From Oscillospiraceae bacterium (GTDB lineage Bacteria > Bacillota > Clostridia > Oscillospirales > Oscillospiraceae): DNA of 35,138 nucleotides. Of this stretch, positions 8,498 to 17,132 are shown one piece after another (positions within the stretch are counted from its first letter, which is position 1; every line of letters begins with the position of its first letter). The stretch is from assembly GCA_017465625.1 (NCBI GenBank), contig JAFTVV010000021.1, positions 1 through 35,138 of the forward strand, in the 5' to 3' direction. Both the position numbers and the translations under genes were made by a program. The notes under the pieces were generated by a model. The model saw nothing but the letters and a program-made list of their open reading frames with translations, had not been told where the DNA came from and searched no databases.

Positions 8498-8815
8498 TTA
8501 ACAGCCCTTTTTTCCGTTTCGGTGATCCTCCAGAGAACAGGAAGCACCGCCCATTGCACCTGCCGATATAAGGCCTGCATCCTCTTCCTTTAAGCTGACT
8601 TGCCCGTCTTCCAACACAAAACAGGGCACACCGGCAAGCCCTTTTTCCTTGGCTTCGCGGAATGCACCATCCGTATCCCGAAGATGCAGAAATTCCTTTA
8701 AAATGCGGATATGCGACCCAATATCCCGGTACTCAAATTCTGTTTCTCTGCCCTGAATCTGCTCTTTCACTGCCGCACAATCCGGGCAGGTATCCATACC
8801 GTAAATGATAATCAT
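8498..8815 (-). CDS. Glutaredoxin-like thioredoxin-fold protein
   Basis: 105 residues. The N-terminal beta strand is followed by TCPDC, a CxxC redox motif at C10-C13, and the cis-Pro segment GVPCFVLEDG, both typical of glutaredoxin-like proteins. CPDC differs from the CPYC of classical glutaredoxins, so the partner thiol is uncertain. The C-terminus holds two further Cys residues in a short Gly/Lys-rich tail (ASC and a terminal C), which could bind metal or form an extra disulfide. AGGAGG precedes the ATG. It is transcribed alone, convergent with the galactose operon. Confidence 0.82.
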   Translation of the reverse strand: MIIIYGMDTCPDCAAVKEQIQGRETEFEYRDIGSHIRILKEFLHLRDTDGAFREAKEKGLAGVPCFVLEDGQVSLKEEDAGLISAGAMGGASCSLEDHRNGKKGC

Positions 8816-8843
8816 AAATGCCTCCTGTTTATTTTATAATTTC

Positions 8844-8871
8844 ATTATAAATTTTTTACTTTAAAAGTCAA
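8844..8871 (-). promoter_or_regulatory. Predicted promoter of the glutaredoxin-like gene
   Basis: On the minus strand, TTGACT (8866-8871), a 16-bp spacer and TATAAT (8844-8849) precede the gene in very AT-rich DNA. Confidence 0.65.
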
Positions 8872-8882
8872 CATATACGCAG

Positions 8883-8910
8883 CAAAGCTCCCTCTGACGA
8901 GGGAGCTTTG
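8883..8910 (-). terminator. Probable terminator of the AraC-type regulator gene
   Basis: A 12-bp perfect stem (8883-8894 with 8899-8910), loop TGAC, ends three bases past the regulator stop. The U tract on the minus strand is poor, so termination efficiency is uncertain. Confidence 0.6.
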
Positions 8911-8912
8911 TG

Positions 8913-9743
8913 TTATTTCTGATTTTTGCGGAAGTATTTGGGTGAGACGCCGTAGGTCTGCTTAAACAGCTTGTTGAAATAGGAAACCGAGGAAAAGCCC
9001 ACGTTGTTGCATACGGACAAGATGGTATTGTCGGTATATTGCAGCTGAAAAGCTGCCTGCTGCAGGCGGATCTGGTTGAGGTACTCGGTCATGGTATAGC
9101 CGGTGTACTGCCGGAAACGGCGGCACAAATAGGATTTATTAAAATGGAAGGGCTTCAGAATGTCATCAAGACCTACCCGTAGAAATTCATTCATATGGAA
9201 TCGACCCAAAAGCTCACGGAACCACATGGGATAATAGGTGTCGTTGTGGCGAATCCGTTCCTCCACCAAGTGGTTCAGCAGGCAGACACAAAGCGCCCGG
9301 ATGGAGGCTGTGCGGTATTCGGATTTTATGCTGGCGGTCAAAATGGCATTGGTGATGCGGTGCTCATAATCCTCCATTTGCTCCAAAGAGAGGGAAAGAA
9401 CCTTGGGCAGGAGGTTGTTGTGGTAGGCATGTTTGAAATCGTCACCTAAAAAGCTTGAGAGGGAATCAAAGAAATCGGTGTGCATAATGATATCCCGATG
9501 CTTGCAGGTATTGCCCTCCACGCGTTCGAAATAATGAATGTCATCCAAATTCAAAAAGACCATATCACCGGCGTGCAAGGTACGACTTTCACCGTTGAGC
9601 ACGTGGTCGATGGAGCCTTCGAGGATGTAGAAAATCTCATAAAATTGGTGCTTGTGCACCACTTCATCGCCATATTCTGTAATTTTAGAATTAAAGGGAT
9701 GCTCCGATGTGGTCATCCAGTCATCCAGGATCACGTAATCCAA
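8913..9743 (-). CDS. AraC-family transcriptional regulator (cupin sensor + double HTH)
   Basis: 276 residues. The N-terminal half is a cupin-type sugar-sensing domain (HKHQFYEIFYILEG; AGDMVFLNLDDIHYFE). The C-terminal ~100 residues are the AraC/XylS DNA-binding domain with two helix-turn-helix units, including FHFNKSYLCRRFRQYTGY and VGFSSVSYFNKLFKQTYGVSP. The start is TTG at 9743 with AAGGAGG upstream. It is divergent from the glycan operon beginning at 10024, the usual position of a local activator of a carbohydrate locus. The inducer is probably a sugar released from the target glycan (inference). Confidence 0.92.
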   Translation of the reverse strand: MDYVILDDWMTTSEHPFNSKITEYGDEVVHKHQFYEIFYILEGSIDHVLNGESRTLHAGDMVFLNLDDIHYFERVEGNTCKHRDIIMHTDFFDSLSSFLGDDFKHAYHNNLLPKVLSLSLEQMEDYEHRITNAILTASIKSEYRTASIRALCVCLLNHLVEERIRHNDTYYPMWFRELLGRFHMNEFLRVGLDDILKPFHFNKSYLCRRFRQYTGYTMTEYLNQIRLQQAAFQLQYTDNTILSVCNNVGFSSVSYFNKLFKQTYGVSPKYFRKNQK

Positions 9744-9768
9744 CTGCCCACCTCCTTATGTTAAGGAT

Positions 9769-9798
9769 ACTATATACCGAATGAAGCAAAAAATTCAA
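9769..9798 (-). promoter_or_regulatory. Predicted promoter of the AraC-type regulator
   Basis: Minus strand TTGAAT (9793-9798), an 18-bp spacer and TATAGT (9769-9774), followed by the AAGGAGG of the TTG start. Confidence 0.5.
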
Positions 9799-9830
9799 GA
9801 GGAAGTGTATAAAGAGGTCAATATAGAGCA

Positions 9831-9842
9831 AGTTGTGGCAAA
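9831..9842 (+). promoter_or_regulatory. Candidate AraC-regulator binding site, copy 1
   Basis: The 12-mer AGTTGTGGCAAA recurs as AATTGTGGCAAA at 9921-9932, exactly 90 bp downstream and in the same orientation, in the divergent regulator/operon intergenic region. Direct repeats of this kind are typical AraC-family sites. Binding is an inference. Confidence 0.4.
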
Positions 9843-9920
9843 TAAATATACAGAATGGTAGGGGAGGTGTGTGGTATCTTATAGTTAAATAGTACAAAAG
9901 TATATTTGGGGAAGTGTCCC

Positions 9921-9932
9921 AATTGTGGCAAA
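9921..9932 (+). promoter_or_regulatory. Candidate AraC-regulator binding site, copy 2
   Basis: AATTGTGGCAAA differs from copy 1 at one base. It lies about 34 bp upstream of a TATACT -10-like box (9966-9971) that lacks a recognisable -35 box, which is the layout expected of an activator-dependent promoter for the operon starting at 10024. Confidence 0.45.
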
Positions 9933-10023
9933 ATGTGCATAAGCAGTTGGGAGATGGCCTGATTTTATACTGAAATTACCCCATCGGGTCAACTAAGAGC
10001 ATTATATAATAGTGAGGTACAAT

Positions 10024-11244
10024 ATGACACTTAAACAGTACATCGAAGAAAATCTGCCCAAAAGTATCCGTTATCAGGCGCAGGACAGCGAAAGCCTGTA
10101 TGCATTGCCGCATCCGTATTTGATTCCCAGCGTGAAGGGAATGTTCCAGGAAATGTATTACTGGGATACCTACTTTGCCAATACTGCTCTGCTGATGCGG
10201 GGGGATCTGGAGCAGGCAAAAAACAATATTGATAACCTGTTATATATGATCGACCGTTTCGGTTTTGTGCTCAACGGCAGCAATACCTATTTCTTATATA
10301 ATTCTCAGCCGCCGGTACTGGCACTGATGGTACGGGAGTATTACGATCGGGTGCAGGATCAGGCGTGGCTGGCCGGTGCGTATGAACGGCTGAAAAAAGA
10401 GAACGCCTTTTGGATGGAACGCCGTCGGAATGAAAGCGGTCTGAACCGCTACGACTGCGAACCTCTGCCGGAGGCATGGGTGAAACATTCCAGCAAATCC
10501 GCCATTGGCAGACTGGGCTTCCATCCGGAGGGAATGAGTGAGGAGGATATGGCAAGAGCCAATCACGCTGCCGGTGAAAGCGGCTGGGACTTTACCCCCC
10601 GAATGGGCTGGGAAGTGTTCAACTATGCGGCACTGGACCTGAACAGCTGGCTGTATGCTCAGGAGGATCAGCTTGCTTACTTTGCCGGTGTGCTGAAGCT
10701 GGCAGACGAGCAGAAGCACTGGGAAGATGCCCGGGATCACAGAGCCGCGCTGTGCCGCCGGTACTTAAAGGGTGAAGACGGCGTATTTTACGACTATCAC
10801 GAGGTTAAAAAGGAAAGAAGCAATCTGGTCAGTGCCGCAACCTACTATCCGTTGTATGTGGCAATGGCAACGCAGGAAGAAGCGGATGCGGCAGTCAAGG
10901 TTTTGCACCGCGTGGAAGAAGCATACGGCGTTGCCTGCGTGGAAAAATGCGACAAACCGGGCAACTACCAGTGGGGGCATCCCAACGGCTGGCCTCCCAC
11001 ACAGCGCATCATCGTGGACGGCTTAATGCGCTACGGTTACGAAGAAGATGCACGACGCATTGCCAACAAGTATTGCGACCTGGTGGAAAGCTGTTACGCT
11101 GAAACCGGTCATCTGTGGGAAAAATATAATGTAGTGAAGGGTAATGCAGAAGTGGTGGATGAGTATGAAATGCCCACTATGCTGGGTTGGACATTTGGTG
11201 TGTACCATTATTTCTGCCATTTATTAGGAAGAGAGTTAGCATGA
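10024..11244 (+). CDS. GH37 (trehalase-type) family glycoside hydrolase, cytosolic
   Basis: 406 residues with no signal peptide. It carries trehalase-family signatures: GMFQEMYYWDTYF corresponds to signature 1 and YQWGHPNGWPP to signature 2. The family catalytic acid lies in ESGWDFTPRM (D189) and the base in LWEKYNV (E366). Classical trehalases are about 500-560 residues, and signature 2 normally reads QWDxPxGW, so the Asp is Gly here. In this operon, beside a rhamnosidase and a glycan importer, a substrate other than trehalose is likely (inference). I chose the ATG at 10024 because GAGG lies six bases before it; the GTG at 10012 has no site. The stop overlaps the next start as ATGA. Confidence 0.85.
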   Translation: MTLKQYIEENLPKSIRYQAQDSESLYALPHPYLIPSVKGMFQEMYYWDTYFANTALLMRGDLEQAKNNIDNLLYMIDRFGFVLNGSNTYFLYNSQPPVLALMVREYYDRVQDQAWLAGAYERLKKENAFWMERRRNESGLNRYDCEPLPEAWVKHSSKSAIGRLGFHPEGMSEEDMARANHAAGESGWDFTPRMGWEVFNYAALDLNSWLYAQEDQLAYFAGVLKLADEQKHWEDARDHRAALCRRYLKGEDGVFYDYHEVKKERSNLVSAATYYPLYVAMATQEEADAAVKVLHRVEEAYGVACVEKCDKPGNYQWGHPNGWPPTQRIIVDGLMRYGYEEDARRIANKYCDLVESCYAETGHLWEKYNVVKGNAEVVDEYEMPTMLGWTFGVYHYFCHLLGRELA

Positions 11245-13844
11245 ATTTAAACCTCAAGTGCTGTGGGAAAGAAAATCCCATAGGTGTTGATCAGGAGCGT
11301 GTTCGACTGCATTTTGAAACGGACGGCAGTGGGAAAATCGTCTCCTATACAATAGAAATAAAGGAGCAGGCAACGGGAAAAAGCATCTGTACCTTATCCG
11401 GAGATGGCTTTACTGTCTGGGTGCCTTCTGCAGTTCTGCAGGAGAGAACAGCCTATACCTGGCAGGTTTCCGCAAAGCTTTCGGACGGTGCAGCGGTGCA
11501 GTCTCATACTGCTTGTTTTGAAACCGGTGTGCAGATGTGGCAGGGCAAGTGGATCGGCACGGATGCCCAGTCCGGTCGGGTACTGGAATTTCGGAAGAAA
11601 TTTGCTGTAAAAAACTCGCTGCGCAAAGCAAGACTGTACATCTGTGGCTTGGGATATTTTCAGCCGAAGCTGAACGGTCAGAAGCTGACGGACAGCTATT
11701 TTATCCCACCGGTAACGGATTATGCGACCCGGCCGCAGCTGCCCCACGCCACCAGCGGTCATCACATCACGTATTACACCTATGATGTGACGAAGCTGTT
11801 GCAGGCAGGCGAAAATGTTTTGGGTGCAGAGGTCGCAGACGGCTACTACAGCAACTGGGAAAAGGCGCATTATGAACCGCAGCCGGATATGAGTTTTGGG
11901 CAGTCGGGACTGATCTATGAGTTACATATAGAGGACGAAGACGGCACACATTGCATTTTCAGCGATGAACAAACCGGTGTTCGTTCCACAAATGCAGTTT
12001 CCCGTTTGTATTCCGGAGATGAAATTGATTTTAATCGGGAACCGGAAGCATTTCAGCCGGCGGTACAGATTCCTGCGCCGGATGGATTGATGACCTCTCC
12101 GGTTTGTGCGGATGATCGGCTGTATCAGGTTTTGCGCCCTGTAAACTCATGGAAAACACCGGAAGGCACGGTTTATGACTTTGGTGTAAACCATTCCGGA
12201 GGACTGCAATTTACCGCACTGTCTGCCGGAAAAGAGACGTTGCGTATCCGGTTTGCGGAAGTGCTGCACAATGACGGCACATTGAATTTTGAAACCGGTA
12301 CCTGGCATTCTGTCCATATTGAAACCGGCAAGCCCAGAAGCATTTATCAGGGCAACACCTATCATCTGCAGGAAGGCAGTAATGTGATTGCGCCCGGTTT
12401 CAGCTGGTTCTGTTATCGATATGCGCTGATCGAGAGCAAGGAAAATGTTGAAATTCAGGATGTAAAATCCCTGTTTATCTGTATGGATCTGGAGCAAAAC
12501 GGCGAATTTTCCTGCGCAGATTCTACGCTCAACCGCATCAACGAAATGTTCCTGCACACTTTGCGGTGCAATATGCATTCCGGCATTTTGTCCGATTGCC
12601 CCCACAGAGAGCGTCTGCCCTATACCGGTGATGGCGGCGTGGTTATGAAGTCTGTTTGCTACAATTTGTCCGCATTGGATTTTTATTACAAATGGTTTCG
12701 GGATTTGCTGGATGCCCAGCACGATAACGGCCTGATTCCCAATACCGCTACCCATTTGGGCGGTGGCGGCGGCTATGCCTGGGGCAATGCGCTTTGTGTC
12801 GTCACGAAAGAGCTGTACGCCTTGACGGGAGATCTGACCGTGGCTACCGAGGGCTATGAGGCCATTAAAAAGTGGCTGAACTACTACGAAAGCAAACGGG
12901 ATGCGGATTATATCATCCGAAGCAACAGCCACAACTGGCTGTTGGGTGATTGGCTTGCACCGGAGGTTGTCACCTCCAATGTTTACTACATCAGTACCGT
13001 GTGCTATTTGCAGGCGGTGAAAACAGCACTGTTTCTTGCAGAGATTTTAGAGCCTGCGGCCTGTCAGAAGTGGAAAGACCTGCAATCGTCCATTGCAGAC
13101 GGCATCAATCGGGTATTTTTTGACCGGCAGAAGCTGACCTACGGCAACGGTGTTCAGGGCGAAAATATGCTGGCACTGGCAGAAGACATTGTACCGCAAG
13201 CATATCAGCAGCAGATGGAGCAAAAGGTTCGCCACCACTATACCGAGGAAACAGATTACCATTTGGATACCGGCATTGTGCTGACCCCGGTGCTGATCAA
13301 CTATTTGACGGACCGTGGATTCCGGGATGTTGCATTTCGGATTATGACCGCAGAAACATACCCGTCCTATTTCAGCCTGATGGAGGGGGAGACCACCTTC
13401 TCGGAGCATTGGAGCAAGAAATGGCCGGATTATTATATCGGCGAAATTGGAAAAAGTGAGCTTGTAAAGGGCGGTGGAGATCTGTCCCACTGTCATCCCA
13501 TGTATGGCTCGGTGGTTGCGTGGCTGTATGAGCGCGTGGCCGGCTTGGATTTGTGTGAGCTGTACCGAAAAACCGTGCATATCAAGCCCTTCTTTATGGA
13601 CTGTCTGGATTTTGCGGCAGCAAAGAAGCAAACGGCTTTTGGTGAAGTGTCTGTGGCGTGGCGGAAAGAACAGGACCGTTATGCCATGGAAATTACAATT
13701 CCCCACGGCCTGACAGCGCAATGCTGTTTCCCGGCGACGTGCCGATATTTGCAGATTAAGGGAACAAAACAGTGCTATTATCCGGATGAACAGGGATATT
13801 TCCGATTCTCCCTGGATGCCGGGCAATGGGAACTGACCAACTGA
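11241..13844 (+). CDS. Alpha-L-rhamnosidase-like protein (GH78), cytosolic
   Basis: 867 residues, no signal peptide. Order: Fn3-like domain (about 1-90); an N-terminal lectin-like rhamnosidase domain with a GLGYFQPKLNG core and EVADGYYSNW; then an (alpha/alpha)6 catalytic barrel. DCPHRERLPYTGD has D452, E457 and D464 in the spacing of the three conserved GH78 acids, and TTFSEHW (E722) matches the fourth, catalytic position. A short C-terminal beta domain follows. The ATG at 11241 overlaps the upstream stop and AGGAAGAG precedes it. It would release terminal alpha-L-rhamnose from imported oligosaccharides. Sub-specificity cannot be read; a non-rhamnose activity remains possible. Confidence 0.87.
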   Translation: MNLNLKCCGKENPIGVDQERVRLHFETDGSGKIVSYTIEIKEQATGKSICTLSGDGFTVWVPSAVLQERTAYTWQVSAKLSDGAAVQSHTACFETGVQMWQGKWIGTDAQSGRVLEFRKKFAVKNSLRKARLYICGLGYFQPKLNGQKLTDSYFIPPVTDYATRPQLPHATSGHHITYYTYDVTKLLQAGENVLGAEVADGYYSNWEKAHYEPQPDMSFGQSGLIYELHIEDEDGTHCIFSDEQTGVRSTNAVSRLYSGDEIDFNREPEAFQPAVQIPAPDGLMTSPVCADDRLYQVLRPVNSWKTPEGTVYDFGVNHSGGLQFTALSAGKETLRIRFAEVLHNDGTLNFETGTWHSVHIETGKPRSIYQGNTYHLQEGSNVIAPGFSWFCYRYALIESKENVEIQDVKSLFICMDLEQNGEFSCADSTLNRINEMFLHTLRCNMHSGILSDCPHRERLPYTGDGGVVMKSVCYNLSALDFYYKWFRDLLDAQHDNGLIPNTATHLGGGGGYAWGNALCVVTKELYALTGDLTVATEGYEAIKKWLNYYESKRDADYIIRSNSHNWLLGDWLAPEVVTSNVYYISTVCYLQAVKTALFLAEILEPAACQKWKDLQSSIADGINRVFFDRQKLTYGNGVQGENMLALAEDIVPQAYQQQMEQKVRHHYTEETDYHLDTGIVLTPVLINYLTDRGFRDVAFRIMTAETYPSYFSLMEGETTFSEHWSKKWPDYYIGEIGKSELVKGGGDLSHCHPMYGSVVAWLYERVAGLDLCELYRKTVHIKPFFMDCLDFAAAKKQTAFGEVSVAWRKEQDRYAMEITIPHGLTAQCCFPATCRYLQIKGTKQCYYPDEQGYFRFSLDAGQWELTN

Positions 13845-13860
13845 TGATCGGAGGAACACT

Positions 13861-15303
13861 ATGAAAAGAAGCATATGTTTGCTGCTTGTGACCGTGATGC
13901 TGGCAGGACTTTTGGCGGCCTGTAATGGCGATGCCGGAAAGAAAACAGCTGAGCTGAATCCGGCAGATTACGAAACAGATGAGCAGATGATTTTGATCGC
14001 AGATATGCCTCCCAGCCCCTTTGTTGCGGAGGATGTGCAGCTTTACAAGGATTTGGGCTTTACCCATTGGATTCTGACGGAAGACCATACCCCTATGGTT
14101 TCTGACGGCACACTCCACGATAACTACAAAGAGGCCATTGAGATTTTGTCGGATGAGGGGTTTGAGGTTTGGATTCGTAATATGCAAAATGACCCCCATT
14201 ATTTCCAGTTGGAAGAGAGCAAAAAGGGCAGCAACTACGGCTATCCCTATGTTCTGGAGCCTCGAAACATCACCGATGAGTTTTCTGCATTCCCGGCAGT
14301 CACCGGCTTTTATATGATGGACGAGCCTTTCCAGAATACCAAAGAAGATCTTCCCGGCACAGAGGACAATGAAAGCCTCCATCCTGCCTTTGACCAGTTG
14401 GATGCGATGATTGCGTGGAAGAATACCCATTATCCCGACGCGTTCTGGCATATCAATCACATTGGAAGCGGCTCTTGGGATCATTGGCCTGCAGGCAGTA
14501 CTTATGCCGATTTTATTGATGCCTATGTGGAGAATGTCCTCAAAAAGGTGGAAGGCGGCGGCAGAAGCATCTGTATGGACAACTACCCCTTGCCTGAGGG
14601 TGGCGGTGTAATCAAGGAGGCTTTCCTCCACGATGTGTTGGTGCTGGCGCACGCCACCAAAAATTACAACGAAACAGCACCTGCAGGACAGGAAGCCACA
14701 ATGGGCATCTGTCTGCAGACCTTCCAGGATGTGAATCTGAAGCTGCGGGACATTACATCGCCCAATGATGTAACGATGCAGATGTATACGGGTATGGCTT
14801 GCGGCGCGCGGCTGTTTGAGTACTTCTGCTACAGAAGTATTGACGGCATCGGCTTGTACGGCATTATTGATATGACCGGTCAGCCCAGAATTTATGAGCA
14901 TATTCAAAAAGCAAACGAAAGAGCGCTTCCTTTCCAAAAGGTTGTCTGTGCCTTTGACTGGCAAGGCACCACCGTCAATCACGGCAGTGAAAGCGGAATG
15001 GAAAACATCTTTGAGATTGTAGAGCCTATGCTGGCAGAGGACACCGGTGTGCTGACCAATATGGAAAGCCGCTACGATGCCATTGCCGGTCATTTCAAAA
15101 AGGATCAGCAGGATGGCTATATGGTGGTCAACTATACGGCACCGGATCTGAACCTGACCAATGTGATTACCCTGACCTTCCGGGACTGTGAAAATGTGCT
15201 GATTTACACCGAAAACGGTGTTCGTCAGCAAAACCTGGTGGATGGCGGGCAGCTACGTCTGATACTCGGTAGCGGTGAAGCTGCGTTTGTGATTCCTGTT
15301 TGA
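13861..15303 (+). CDS. Lipoprotein with unrecognised TIM-barrel-like putative glycosidase domain (paralogue 1)
   Basis: 480 residues. A lipoprotein signal ends in LLAAC (C21). The rest, from about residue 43, is one domain shared with two other genes of this operon (the C-terminal part of the 1567-residue protein, and the 28221-29564 gene). Shared motifs: IADMP, LTEDH, VWIRN, GFYMMDE (D154, E155), NHI, DNYP (D240), GICLQTF, RDITS and a TGMA..LFEYF block (E320). Alternating strand-like motifs ending in acidic residues suggest a (beta/alpha)8 glycosidase with E155 and D240 or E320 as candidate catalytic residues. This is inference; I do not recognise the family. A beta-rich tail follows (about 380-480). 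GGAGG precedes the ATG, 16 nt after the GH78 stop. Confidence 0.75.
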   Translation: MKRSICLLLVTVMLAGLLAACNGDAGKKTAELNPADYETDEQMILIADMPPSPFVAEDVQLYKDLGFTHWILTEDHTPMVSDGTLHDNYKEAIEILSDEGFEVWIRNMQNDPHYFQLEESKKGSNYGYPYVLEPRNITDEFSAFPAVTGFYMMDEPFQNTKEDLPGTEDNESLHPAFDQLDAMIAWKNTHYPDAFWHINHIGSGSWDHWPAGSTYADFIDAYVENVLKKVEGGGRSICMDNYPLPEGGGVIKEAFLHDVLVLAHATKNYNETAPAGQEATMGICLQTFQDVNLKLRDITSPNDVTMQMYTGMACGARLFEYFCYRSIDGIGLYGIIDMTGQPRIYEHIQKANERALPFQKVVCAFDWQGTTVNHGSESGMENIFEIVEPMLAEDTGVLTNMESRYDAIAGHFKKDQQDGYMVVNYTAPDLNLTNVITLTFRDCENVLIYTENGVRQQNLVDGGQLRLILGSGEAAFVIPV

Positions 15304-15320
15304 TGTAGGGAGAGCAGAAA

Positions 15321-16247
15321 ATGAAACAAAAAACATACCGGCTAACTTCTGATGCGGACATCAAGAAAAGCAAGCGCAGATCCAAGCTGAATCGAAACAT
15401 TTTTATTTTTGTGATGATTATCCCGGCAATGTACGGTATTTTCCGCTATCTTGCAGTAAATATGTACTCTATTTTGCTGGCATTTTCAGACGGCACGCCC
15501 TTTAAAGAGCCCTTCACCTTCCGAAACTTCAGTATGTTCTGGACGGAAATGCAGGGCAACGGCACACTGGCTATGGCGCTGAGCAACACCTTGAAATATT
15601 TTCTTGTGGGCATTGTTCAGCAGTTTTTGTGCTATGTGGTGGCCTATTTCCTGTATAAAAAGATTCCCGGACATAAGATCTTCCGGTTTGCATTCTATCT
15701 GCCCTGTCTGATTGCACCGGTTATCTCCACAGCGATCTTTATGGAACTGATTCGGGTAGGCGGACCGATCTATAAGCTGGCTCACGAGCTGTTTGGCATT
15801 ACCTACAACGACCTGTTATCCAGACCGGAATCGGCGACCCACACCATTATCACCTATATATTCCTGTCCGGCATTGGCACCAGCTACCTGATTTTCCTGG
15901 GTGCCATGAACCGCATCCCCAAGGAGATCATTGAAGCCGGCAAGCTGGACGGCTGTTCCACATGGAGAGAGTTCTGGTCGCTGGTGTTCCCTCTGACCTT
16001 CAGCACCTATTCCACCTTCTTCCTGATGAGCTTGTGTGGCATATTCGCAGCCAGCGGCCCTATTTTGTATATGACACAGGGCGGTGCCGATACCACCACC
16101 TTGGGATACTGGCTGTTTAGTCAGGTAATGGGTGATTCCTACAATTATCCTGCGGCTGTAGGCTTGGTATTTACAATGCTGGGCATTCCCATATTGCTGC
16201 TGAGCCGACACATCATCAACAAAGTGAATCCGGAGGTGACGTACTGA
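15321..16247 (+). CDS. Carbohydrate ABC transporter permease, MalF/LplB-like
   Basis: 308 residues with about six transmembrane helices. The cytoplasmic EAA loop reads EAGKLDGCSTWREFW, followed by VFPLTF, the contact surface for the ATPase. The family imports oligosaccharides as a heterodimer with the next gene's product. AGGGAG precedes the ATG, 17 nt after the lipoprotein gene, and the stop overlaps the next ATG by one base. No ATP-binding subunit is encoded in the window. Confidence 0.93.
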   Translation: MKQKTYRLTSDADIKKSKRRSKLNRNIFIFVMIIPAMYGIFRYLAVNMYSILLAFSDGTPFKEPFTFRNFSMFWTEMQGNGTLAMALSNTLKYFLVGIVQQFLCYVVAYFLYKKIPGHKIFRFAFYLPCLIAPVISTAIFMELIRVGGPIYKLAHELFGITYNDLLSRPESATHTIITYIFLSGIGTSYLIFLGAMNRIPKEIIEAGKLDGCSTWREFWSLVFPLTFSTYSTFFLMSLCGIFAASGPILYMTQGGADTTTLGYWLFSQVMGDSYNYPAAVGLVFTMLGIPILLLSRHIINKVNPEVTY

Positions 16248-17107
16248 TGAAGAAAAATCGCTTGTCTATGCCCAAGGCGGCGTGGCTGATCTTCGCATTG
16301 TGTGCCGTTTACCTGCTGATTCTGCTGATCCCTTATGTGTATGCGTTCTTTGCCTCTGTTTCCGATTATAAGGAGTATTATTTCAGCGTATTTCCCTTCC
16401 CGAAAAACGGTCTGAAGCTTTATAACTACATTGATGCGTGGAATAATCTGAGCTACGAAGGCAACGGCATTCCCCAGATGATTCTGCACAGCCTTTGGTT
16501 TGCCGGCGGCGGTGCAGTGCTGGGTGTGACCCTTTCCACCTGTGGCGCGTATGTTTGCGCAAAGTACAAATTTTTCGGCAGAAAGTTTTTGTACTGGTTT
16601 GCGCTGATCACCATGATGATTCCCGTTGTGGGCAGTATGCCCAGTATGCTCAAGTATGTTTCTGCATTGGGCGTATACGATTCTCCTTTGTATGTACTGG
16701 CGATGTGCCAAACCATCAATGCGGCCTTCATTATTATGTATAGCTGCTTCCAAAGCGTGGATTGGGCGTATGCCGAATCGGCCTTTATTGATGGTGCCGG
16801 ACATTTCCGGGTGTTCTTCAAAATTATGCTGCCGCAGGTCATTTCACCGATGACAGCGCTGATTTTGTCGGACTTCATTTTGTTCTGGGCGGATGTGGAA
16901 AGCTCACTGGTCTACTATCCCAATCTGCCCACCCTGTCCACCGGCTTGTATCACTTCCGCAGTGACGTGATCACCGTGGCAGGTATGCAGCGGTATCCGG
17001 CTTATTTTGCCGCCATCTTGCTGTGTGTAATTCCCACCGTAACTTTGTTCGCCGTGTTCCAGAAAAAGCTGATGGATATTCAGATGTCCGGCGGACTCAA
17101 AGGATAA
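16247..17107 (+). CDS. Carbohydrate ABC transporter permease, MalG/YtcP-like
   Basis: 286 residues with about six hydrophobic segments. The EAA motif is in AESAFIDGAGHFRVFFKIMLP. It is translationally coupled to the preceding permease (one-base stop/start overlap, GGAGGTGAC upstream). Together they form the membrane channel for substrate delivered by the solute-binding lipoprotein encoded next. Confidence 0.93.
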   Translation: MKKNRLSMPKAAWLIFALCAVYLLILLIPYVYAFFASVSDYKEYYFSVFPFPKNGLKLYNYIDAWNNLSYEGNGIPQMILHSLWFAGGGAVLGVTLSTCGAYVCAKYKFFGRKFLYWFALITMMIPVVGSMPSMLKYVSALGVYDSPLYVLAMCQTINAAFIIMYSCFQSVDWAYAESAFIDGAGHFRVFFKIMLPQVISPMTALILSDFILFWADVESSLVYYPNLPTLSTGLYHFRSDVITVAGMQRYPAYFAAILLCVIPTVTLFAVFQKKLMDIQMSGGLKG

Positions 17108-17132
17108 ATTTGGAAAAGGAGTATTTATCTGT

